Origin: Ilumatobacteraceae bacterium
GTDB lineage: Bacteria > Actinomycetota > Acidimicrobiia > Acidimicrobiales > Ilumatobacteraceae
NCBI GenBank assembly: GCA_030728545.1
Contig: JANQZQ010000064.1
Span: 1-5,026 of the forward strand
Direction: 5' to 3'
DNA: 5,026 nt
The notes beneath the pieces were generated by a model, which saw only the letters and a program-made list of their open reading frames with translations, was not told the origin of the DNA and did no database searches. Shown piece after piece: positions 1 through 5,026 of the stretch (its first letter is position 1; the number at the start of each line of letters is the position of its first letter). Both the position numbers and the translations under genes were made by a program.

Positions 1-1
1 C

Positions 2-835
2 GCTGGCGCCGACATGGTGTTCATCACCGCCGGCGAAGGTGGTGGCACCGGCACTGGTGCAGCACCCGTAGTGGCCGAGATCGCAAAAGCTGAAGGTGCG
101 CTCACGATCGGCATCGTGACGCGACCGTTCAATTTCGAGGGACGCCGCCGTTCGGTGCAAGCCGACCAAGGCATCGCCAAGTTGAAAGATAAAGTCGACA
201 CGCTCATCGTGATTCCGAACGAGAAATTGCTCTCGATTGCCACCGACAAAACCACATTGCTCGATGCGTTCAAAAAAGCCGACGAAGTATTGATGCAGGG
301 TGTCTCTGGCATTACCGGCATCATCACTACGCCAGGGCTCATCAACACCGACTTCGCTGACGTGAAAACCATCTTGGCAAACGCCGGCTCATCCCTCATG
401 GGCATCGGCGTGGCCAGTGGCGACAAGCGCGCCTCCAATGCGGCAATCGCAGCCATCACTTCACCGATGCTCGAAGCAGCCATCGAAGGCGCACGCGGCA
501 TTCTGCTGAACGTGGCTGGCCCATCTGACATGAGCCTCTTTGAACTGAACGAAGCTGCCGAAACCGTCGCGCGCGTGGCGCACCAAGATGCCAACATCAT
601 CCTGGGCACCGTCATCGATGACGATCTTGGCGACGAAGTTCGGGTCACGGTTATTGCGTCGGGCTTCGAACGCTGGGATTCAGCGGCTGGTCGAATCGGC
701 ACTCGTGGCGATGGCACCGCAACTCGTGGTGATGCTCGCCCCGAAACCGGCAAGGGCAGTTCGCGCCTGCGAGAAATCTTTGGTTCGCAAGAAGCCGGCG
801 ACGACGATCTCGACATCCCCGACTTTTTGAAGTAG
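2..835 (+). CDS. ftsZ: Cell division GTPase FtsZ, 5' truncated by the window edge
   Basis: FtsZ is the tubulin-like GTPase that polymerises into the cytoplasmic Z ring and organises septum synthesis. The frame is already open at base 2, and 277 residues are visible; roughly the first 90-100, including the first nucleotide-binding loops, lie upstream. Visible residues 13-19 are the tubulin signature GGGTGTG (T4 loop). RPFNFEGRRR follows, and the T7 synergy loop LINTDFADVK carries the catalytic N115/D117/D120 pattern (visible numbering). The second domain runs through DDLGDEVRVTVIASGF. A linker of about 45 residues, rich in Gly, Arg and Thr, leads to the terminal peptide DDDLDIPDFLK, the docking site for SepF, which is encoded two genes downstream. 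Small departures from usual FtsZ: GITGIITTPG where GITDLITTPG is common, and AGPSD where a GGSD-like sequence is common. The ATG at base 14 is internal, not the start. The stop is TAG, 10 bp before yggS. Identity is certain. Confidence 0.98.
   Translation, partial: AGADMVFITAGEGGGTGTGAAPVVAEIAKAEGALTIGIVTRPFNFEGRRRSVQADQGIAKLKDKVDTLIVIPNEKLLSIATDKTTLLDAFKKADEVLMQGVSGITGIITTPGLINTDFADVKTILANAGSSLMGIGVASGDKRASNAAIAAITSPMLEAAIEGARGILLNVAGPSDMSLFELNEAAETVARVAHQDANIILGTVIDDDLGDEVRVTVIASGFERWDSAAGRIGTRGDGTATRGDARPETGKGSSRLREIFGSQEAGDDDLDIPDFLK
701..734 (+). repeat. Short imperfect direct repeat in the FtsZ linker (TRGD twice)
   Basis: ACTCGTGGCGATG (701-713) recurs as ACTCGTGGTGATG (722-734), 12 of 13 bases identical, with a 21-base period. 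The period is a whole number of codons, so the protein reads TRGD, three residues, then TRGD. It lies in the disordered FtsZ linker and is probably a small in-frame duplication that the linker tolerates. The single difference is at a synonymous third codon position. Confidence 0.6.
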
Positions 836-845
836 TCACATCACG

Positions 846-1499
846 TTGGACGAACCAGCGATCGCGCACCGGCTGACGCAGCTTCGCACGTTGCTCAACG
901 AGCGCGCCACGCGTGGGCCAGTGGTCGTGTGTGCCGTCACAAAGGGCTTTGGTGCACAAGCCGTGCAGATTGCGCACCGTCTGGGGTGTGAGGCGATTGG
1001 CGAGAACTATGCCCAAGAAGCCATTGCCAAAATTGCCCAAGTGGCCCCGGCTCATCCGCCGGTGCATTTTCTTGGCCGTCTGCAGTCCAACAAAATTCGC
1101 TCGCTGGCCAGCGTTGTGGCGGTGTGGCAAAGCGTGGATCGGGCCTCACTGGTGGACGAACTCGTCAAGCGAGCCCCTGGGGCTCATATTTATGTCCAAG
1201 TCAATGCCACCAATGAACCCGATAAAGGGGGCTGTGCCCTGCATGCCACAGCAGATCTGGTGCGCCATGCCCGTGCGGGTGGTCTGGTGGTCGAGGGGCT
1301 CATGACGGTGGGCCCCACTGATGGCCACCCCGAGCGCACGCAGGCCGCATTTCAGGCCGTGCGTCAGGCTGCAGATGACCTCGAGCTTGCCGGGTGCTCG
1401 ATGGGTATGTCTGGCGACATCGAACTTGCCCTTGCTGCGGGCAGCACCATCGTGCGGGTGGGCACGGCTTTGTTCGGCGAGCGACCACTCCCCAAATGA
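846..1499 (+). CDS. yggS: YggS/PLPBP-family pyridoxal 5'-phosphate homeostasis protein
   Basis: This protein of 217 residues belongs to the COG0325/PROSC family: single-domain, cytoplasmic TIM-barrel proteins that bind PLP and buffer its level, with no established enzyme activity. The PLP Schiff-base lysine is K33 in VVCAVTKGF. Family signatures follow in order: GENYAQE (52-58), HFLGRLQSNKIR (74-85), SVDR (96-99), VQVNATNEPDKGGC (117-130), GLMTVGP (151-157), and the phosphate-cradling SMGMSGDIE (185-193) with VRVGTALFG (203-211). Length is close to the usual 220-240. The start is TTG at 846. It is the only initiation codon between the upstream in-frame TGA (828-830) and the first helix, though a TTG at 891 cannot be fully excluded. 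No convincing Shine-Dalgarno precedes it. The gap to the ftsZ stop is 10 bp, which suggests translational coupling. The gene commonly lies between ftsZ and sepF in Actinobacteria, usually with pgeF before it; here pgeF is absent. Confidence 0.95.
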   Translation: MDEPAIAHRLTQLRTLLNERATRGPVVVCAVTKGFGAQAVQIAHRLGCEAIGENYAQEAIAKIAQVAPAHPPVHFLGRLQSNKIRSLASVVAVWQSVDRASLVDELVKRAPGAHIYVQVNATNEPDKGGCALHATADLVRHARAGGLVVEGLMTVGPTDGHPERTQAAFQAVRQAADDLELAGCSMGMSGDIELALAAGSTIVRVGTALFGERPLPK

Positions 1500-1514
1500 T
1501 GCGTAAAAATGAGG

Positions 1515-1520
1515 TAATCT
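1515..1520 (+). promoter_or_regulatory. Candidate -10 element for a leaderless sepF transcript
   Basis: TAATCT fits the actinobacterial TANNNT -10 pattern. If its last T is at -7, transcription would begin at base 1527, the A of the sepF ATG, giving a leaderless mRNA. No recognisable -35 box lies about 17 bp upstream, which is common for such promoters. A hexamer of this looseness can arise by chance, and GAGGT overlaps it at 1511-1515 as a rival ribosome-binding reading, so this is tentative. Confidence 0.35.
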
Positions 1521-1526
1521 GACGGC

Positions 1527-2072
1527 ATGTCAATGTTCCGCCGAGCAATGGAGTATCTCGGCCTCGGGGCTGATGAAGCGTACGGCGACAGCGATCAGTC
1601 AATGCATACACGTCGCCCGACCAGTGGTCGGCAACCCGCACGCAATACCCGACTTGAAGATGACGATGAAGATGTTGATGGTGGCTACGACGATGACGAA
1701 CTCGACGAGGACTACACCGAACCTGCGCGCAACGCGCCAAGTTCTCGTCCAGCGCGTAAACGCGACGACTCGGGTGTCACGGTGCGTGGGCCAGTTGGTC
1801 AGCCACCGAAAAATGTCAAAGCGTTGGATGCCGCCGCAGTTGAACCCGTAACACTGAAGCCGACTTCGTTCACTCATTGCAAAGAAATTGGTGAGCGCTA
1901 CAAGAGCGGCCAGCCCGTGATCATGAACATGATTAGCACCGAACCCGAAGAGGCACGCCGAATTATCGATTTCGCTTCGGGGATTACTTTTGCGCTCAAC
2001 GGTTCACTAGAGCGCATCTCGCGTGGTGTTTTTCGTCTCACCCCTAATGGTGTGCGAATTCCCCGCGACTAA
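1527..2072 (+). CDS. sepF: SepF, membrane anchor of the FtsZ ring
   Basis: SepF (181 residues) binds the FtsZ C-terminal peptide and tethers the Z ring to the cytoplasmic membrane. In Actinobacteria, which lack FtsA and ZipA, it is the main anchor. Residues 1-14 (MSMFRRAMEYLGLG) form the expected amphipathic membrane-targeting helix. Residues 15-105 are a disordered linker with an acidic block at 44-65 (15 Asp/Glu of 22), then a basic stretch (R68, R74, R77, K78, R79). The SepF/DUF552 domain occupies about 108-181: KPTSFTHCKEIGERYKSG, PVIMNM, ARRIIDFASGITFALNGS, LERISRGVFRLTPNGV. It ends soon after the last beta strand (RIPRD), without the longer tail some homologues carry. The chosen start keeps the whole targeting helix; Met3 (1533) is a less likely alternative. 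GAGGT at 1511-1515 is 11 nt away, rather far for a ribosome-binding site. The partner ftsZ lies two genes upstream, and the gap after yggS is 27 bp. The identity is secure. Confidence 0.96.
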   Translation: MSMFRRAMEYLGLGADEAYGDSDQSMHTRRPTSGRQPARNTRLEDDDEDVDGGYDDDELDEDYTEPARNAPSSRPARKRDDSGVTVRGPVGQPPKNVKALDAAAVEPVTLKPTSFTHCKEIGERYKSGQPVIMNMISTEPEEARRIIDFASGITFALNGSLERISRGVFRLTPNGVRIPRD

Positions 2073-2110
2073 TCGGCGATACCATCACCCCACCGCAATG
2101 TTGCACGCAA

Positions 2111-2116
2111 GAGGAG
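2111..2116 (+). promoter_or_regulatory. Strong Shine-Dalgarno of yggT
   Basis: GAGGAG lies 7 nt before the ATG at 2124, preceded by AA. It is the only near-consensus ribosome-binding site in the window and fixes the yggT start. It contrasts with yggS and ileS, where none is evident. Confidence 0.8.
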
Positions 2117-2123
2117 CCCGACC

Positions 2124-2369
2124 ATGATTTCCCAACTCATTTCTCTCTACACGTTGGTTATTTTTGCCCGAATCATCTTGAGCTGGTTTCCGGTCACTTC
2201 GAGCGGGCCGCTTACGCAAGTAACGCGCGTGCTGTTTCAGGTAACCGAGCCCGTCTTGGGCCCAGCCCGACGAATCATCCCCAACATTGGGCCACTTGAT
2301 ATTTCGCCCATTGTCGTGGTGTTTGGTCTTGGGTTCGTGCAGCGATTGCTGGCATCTGCAGGTTTGTAA
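2124..2369 (+). CDS. yggT: YggT-family small integral membrane protein
   Basis: This small protein (81 residues) belongs to the YggT family (PF02325), inner-membrane proteins whose molecular role is not firmly established; the family has been linked to osmotic tolerance and, by gene context, to division. Two hydrophobic segments are visible, about residues 2-22 (with R16 embedded, as is usual) and 58-79. Between them is a conserved loop: ILSWFP (18-23), the EP of VTEPVLGPARRIIP (40-53), then GPLDISPIVV (56-65). Family members are commonly about 80-100 residues, so this one is complete and near the short end. The start is supported by GAGGAG at 2111-2116. The gap to sepF is 51 bp, the largest in the window, with no convincing hairpin. 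In most Actinobacteria divIVA/wag31 follows yggT; here ileS follows after 13 bp. Confidence 0.93.
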   Translation: MISQLISLYTLVIFARIILSWFPVTSSGPLTQVTRVLFQVTEPVLGPARRIIPNIGPLDISPIVVVFGLGFVQRLLASAGL

Positions 2370-2382
2370 GTAGCGCCACCTA

Positions 2383-5026
2383 ATGGCCAACTCATACCCC
2401 GACGTTGCGGCCCAGCCGAATCTGTCGAAACTCGAAGAGAACATCCTGGCTTTTTGGCAGGCCGATCGCACTTTTGAAGCGTCCGTTGAGCAGCATCCGC
2501 GCACAAGCGGCACATCAGCGAGCGACGGTGATACAGAGTTCGTGTTTTATGACGGGCCACCCTTTGCCAATGGCTTGCCGCACTACGGCCACTTGTTGAC
2601 TGGCTTCGTCAAAGACGCCATCCCGCGTTATCGCACGATGAGCGGCAAACGCGTCGAGCGTCGATTCGGGTGGGACTGCCACGGTTTGCCTGCTGAAGCC
2701 GAGGCCGAACGGCAGCTCGGCATCTCGGGTCGTCAAGCCATCACCGATTTCGGCATTGCCAAGTTCAACGATCACTGCCACACCTCGGTGTTGCAATACA
2801 CCAGCGATTGGCGGCGGTACGTAACTCGCCAGGCGCGCTGGGTGGATTTCGACAATGACTACAAGACGCTCGATTTGCCCTACATGGAAAGCGTCATGTG
2901 GGCGTTCAAAACATTGTGGGATAAAGGGCTCATCTACGAAGGTTTTCGCGTGTTGCCGTATTCGTGGGCGCTTGAAACACCGTTGTCCAATTCTGAAACT
3001 CGCATGGACGACACCTACAAAATGGTGCAAGACCCAGCGCTCACGGCGGGTTTTCGTTTGCAAACAGGGGAGCGACTGTTGGCGTGGACCACCACGCCAT
3101 GGACGTTGCCGTCCAACTTGGCGTTAGCAGTTGCCCTCGATGTGGACTATGGCGTTTATGAATTAAATGGCGTGCGCTACATCATGGCCATCGAGCGACG
3201 CGAGTCGTATGAGCGCGAGTTGGCCGGAGCCGAACATGTCGACACCGTGCGCGGCAGCGACCTGGTGGGGCGCACCTACGAGCCGCTGCTGCCGTATTTT
3301 TCCGAACGCGCAAGTCAGGGGGCGTTTCGTGTGTTGGCCGGCGATTTCGTCACCACGCAGGATGGCACGGGTGTAGTGCACATTGCGCCAGGCTTCGGCG
3401 AAGACGACCAACGAATTTGTGCTGATGCAGGCATTGAACTCGTGGTTCCGGTGGATTCACGCGGCAGGTTCACCAGCGAAATCACCGACTTTGTCGGAAT
3501 GCAGGTGTTTGAGGCCAATCCACTCATCATCAAAAAGTTGAAAGACTCAGGAGTTGTGCTGCGTCACGAAACCTACGATCACTCGTATCCGCATTGCTGG
3601 CGTACGGGCACACCGCTCATTTATCGCGCGGTGAGTTCGTGGTTCGTCAATGTCGCAGCAATCAAAGAGCGCATGGTGGAATTGAATCAGCAGATCACCT
3701 GGGTGCCAGAACACGTCAAAGACGGCAGTTTTGGCAAGTGGCTGGAAAACGCCCGTGACTGGACAATTAGCCGCAACCGCTTCTGGGGTTCACCCATCCC
3801 CGTATGGCGTAGTGACGACCCCGAATACCCGCGCATCGATGTGTATGGCAGCATCGCTGATCTCGAGCGCGACTTCGGCGTGGGTGTCACCGAGTTGCAC
3901 CGCCCGGCCGTCGATGATTTGGTGCGGGCAAACCCGGACGACCCCACCGGTAAGTCGATGATGAAGCGCGTGCCAGAGGTTCTGGACTGCTGGTTCGAGA
4001 GTGGCTCGATGCCGTTCGCTCAAGTGCACTACCCGTTCGAAAATCGCGAGTGGTTCGAAAGCCACTATCCAGGCGATTTCATTGTGGAATACATCGGGCA
4101 AACGCGGGGTTGGTTTTACACCCTGCACGTGTTGGCAACCGCCTTGTTCGACCGCCCTGCATTCAAGAGTTGTGTGAGCCACGGAATCGTGCTTGGCGAT
4201 GATGGGCAAAAAATGTCGAAGAGCCTGCGCAATTATCCCGACCCGATGCAGGTGTTCGACACATTCGGCGCAGATGCGATGCGCTGGTATTTGTTGTCGT
4301 CATCAATATTGCGTGGAGCCGACTTCTCGGTTACCGAAGCCGGCATTCGCGACACCGTGCGCCAGACCATCCTGCCGTTGTGGAACTCGTGGTATTTCTT
4401 GTCGCTGTATGCCAACGCTGGCGGCATTCGCGGCACCTTTGACACCTCGAGCCCCAACGTGCTTGACCGTTACATCGTGGCCAAGGCGCGCTCGATGGTC
4501 GACGCTTCGACGGTGGCTTTTGAACGCAACGACTTGTTTGATGCCTGCGCCCAGGTACGCGAGTTTTTGGACGTGCTCACCAACTGGTATATCCGCCGTA
4601 GTCGTGATCGATTTTGGGAAGCCGAACAAGCCGCTATCAACACGCTGCACAGCGTGCTCACCATCGTGTGTCGGGTGGCGGCACCACTGATGCCACTAAT
4701 CACCGAAGAGATCTACCGTGGCCTCACTGGTGAGCGCAGCGTGCACCTGACGAGTTGGCCAACTACCGAAGGTTTAGCGGCAGCCGACGAACTCGTGGAA
4801 TCGATGGACTTGGCACGCGACGTGTGCTCTTCTACGTTGTCGTTGCGCAAGGTGCATCAATTGCGGGTGCGCCAGCCGCTGGCGTCGTTGATCGTGGCCA
4901 GTTCGCGGGCTGCCAAACTCGGGGAATTTGTCGATGTGATCAAAGACGAGGTGAACGTGCGGCAAGTGGTGCTGAGCGCCAACGTGGATGAACACGCTCG
5001 GCGCGAACTCGTGGTCACACCTGCTG
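2383..5026 (+). CDS. ileS: Isoleucyl-tRNA synthetase, type 2 (eukaryote-like), 3' truncated by the window edge
   Basis: This class I synthetase charges tRNA-Ile with isoleucine and hydrolyses mischarged Val-tRNA-Ile. The frame is open for 881 codons to the window end, with about 150-160 residues missing, judging from mycobacterial IleRS. The HXGH motif is HYGH (67-70) in DGPPFANGLPHYGH; KMSKS is 610-614. The CP1 editing domain has the Thr-rich WTTTPWTLPSN (235-245) and GTGVVHIAPGFGEDD (328-342, editing Asp at 341 or 342). WTISRNRFWGSPIPVW and EYIGQTRGWFYTLH are typical of the core. The anticodon-binding domain starts near 690 (DRYIVAK, TNWYIRRSRDRFW). HYGH, CWFESGSMP and SLRNYPDP place it with the type 2 enzymes found in Actinobacteria and the eukaryotic cytosol, a group often less sensitive to mupirocin; sensitivity here is inferred only. 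Three of four CP1 zinc cysteines are replaced. The ATG at 2383 gives the usual N-terminus (PNLSKLEENILAFW). It lies 13 bp after yggT, with no clear Shine-Dalgarno. Confidence 0.97.
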   Translation, partial: MANSYPDVAAQPNLSKLEENILAFWQADRTFEASVEQHPRTSGTSASDGDTEFVFYDGPPFANGLPHYGHLLTGFVKDAIPRYRTMSGKRVERRFGWDCHGLPAEAEAERQLGISGRQAITDFGIAKFNDHCHTSVLQYTSDWRRYVTRQARWVDFDNDYKTLDLPYMESVMWAFKTLWDKGLIYEGFRVLPYSWALETPLSNSETRMDDTYKMVQDPALTAGFRLQTGERLLAWTTTPWTLPSNLALAVALDVDYGVYELNGVRYIMAIERRESYERELAGAEHVDTVRGSDLVGRTYEPLLPYFSERASQGAFRVLAGDFVTTQDGTGVVHIAPGFGEDDQRICADAGIELVVPVDSRGRFTSEITDFVGMQVFEANPLIIKKLKDSGVVLRHETYDHSYPHCWRTGTPLIYRAVSSWFVNVAAIKERMVELNQQITWVPEHVKDGSFGKWLENARDWTISRNRFWGSPIPVWRSDDPEYPRIDVYGSIADLERDFGVGVTELHRPAVDDLVRANPDDPTGKSMMKRVPEVLDCWFESGSMPFAQVHYPFENREWFESHYPGDFIVEYIGQTRGWFYTLHVLATALFDRPAFKSCVSHGIVLGDDGQKMSKSLRNYPDPMQVFDTFGADAMRWYLLSSSILRGADFSVTEAGIRDTVRQTILPLWNSWYFLSLYANAGGIRGTFDTSSPNVLDRYIVAKARSMVDASTVAFERNDLFDACAQVREFLDVLTNWYIRRSRDRFWEAEQAAINTLHSVLTIVCRVAAPLMPLITEEIYRGLTGERSVHLTSWPTTEGLAAADELVESMDLARDVCSSTLSLRKVHQLRVRQPLASLIVASSRAAKLGEFVDVIKDEVNVRQVVLSANVDEHARRELVVTPA

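Noticed and set aside
651..1130. Minus-strand open frame of 159 codons across the ftsZ/yggS junction
   Set aside because: It is antisense to the FtsZ C-terminus and the YggS N-terminal half, both clearly coding on the plus strand, and its product is Arg/His-rich with no recognisable motif.
1300..1740. Minus-strand open frame of 146 codons across the yggS/sepF junction
   Set aside because: The Cys/Arg/His-rich product looks like a shadow translation, and it covers the sepF start region antisense.
2092..2110. Possible hairpin around GCAATGTTGC in the sepF-yggT gap
   Set aside because: The arms are only four bases with a two-base loop and no T-tract, so it is neither a terminator nor a convincing operator.
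2370..2382. T-box riboswitch before ileS
   Set aside because: Actinobacterial ileS genes often have one, but the 13-bp gap cannot hold it, and I saw no T-box signature in the yggT 3' region.
2515..3063. Minus-strand open frame of 182 codons opposite ileS
   Set aside because: It lies wholly antisense to a strongly conserved part of IleRS, resembles no family I know, and is the kind of long shadow frame that codon bias at this GC produces.
4193..4690. Plus-strand open frame of 165 codons in another frame inside ileS
   Set aside because: IleRS is continuous through this region with KMSKS and the anticodon-binding domain; the alternative product is Cys/Arg/Thr-rich and unlike any family.
3439..5016. 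Recurring GAACTCGTGG decamer
   Set aside because: It occurs mostly where GAA CTC GTG encodes Glu-Leu-Val in ileS, so preferred codons explain it; the copies have no regular spacing.

Overview
The window is about 5 kb of dense, single-direction (+ strand) chromosomal sequence. It holds the distal end of a division and cell wall (dcw) type cluster. Five genes are present: the 3' three quarters of ftsZ, a yggS-type PLP homeostasis gene, sepF, a yggT-family membrane protein gene, and ileS, which runs off the right edge. The gaps between genes are 10, 27, 51 and 13 bp. There is no gene-free stretch over 300 bp, and I see no RNA gene, mobile element, CRISPR array or terminator.

The organism is most likely an actinobacterium of moderate GC. 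FtsZ ends in the actinobacterial-style peptide LDIPDFLK. The order ftsZ-yggS-sepF-yggT-ileS matches the actinobacterial cluster. IleRS is the eukaryote-like type 2 enzyme and reads very much like mycobacterial IleRS. Two genes usual in that cluster are absent from their expected places: pgeF (yfiH) between ftsZ and yggS, and divIVA/wag31 between yggT and ileS. The modest GC and the missing divIVA would suit an Acidimicrobiia-like lineage, but that is inference.

Region by region: 2-835 is the FtsZ GTPase core from the T4 loop to the C-terminal peptide. 846-1499 is the PLP-binding YggS family protein, starting at TTG. 1527-2072 is SepF, the membrane anchor that grips the FtsZ C-terminal peptide, with a strikingly acidic linker and a possible leaderless promoter just before it. 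2124-2369 is a small two-helix YggT protein with the clearest Shine-Dalgarno in the window. 2383-5026 is IleRS, about 85 percent complete, with intact catalytic and editing signatures but a degraded zinc-knuckle cysteine set.

FtsZ and SepF are the functional pair here: one forms the Z ring and the other tethers it to the membrane. YggT is a membrane protein that often sits beside them, while YggS and IleRS are housekeeping genes carried along in the operon. I found no undescribed system. The findings are small-scale peculiarities of a conserved locus.
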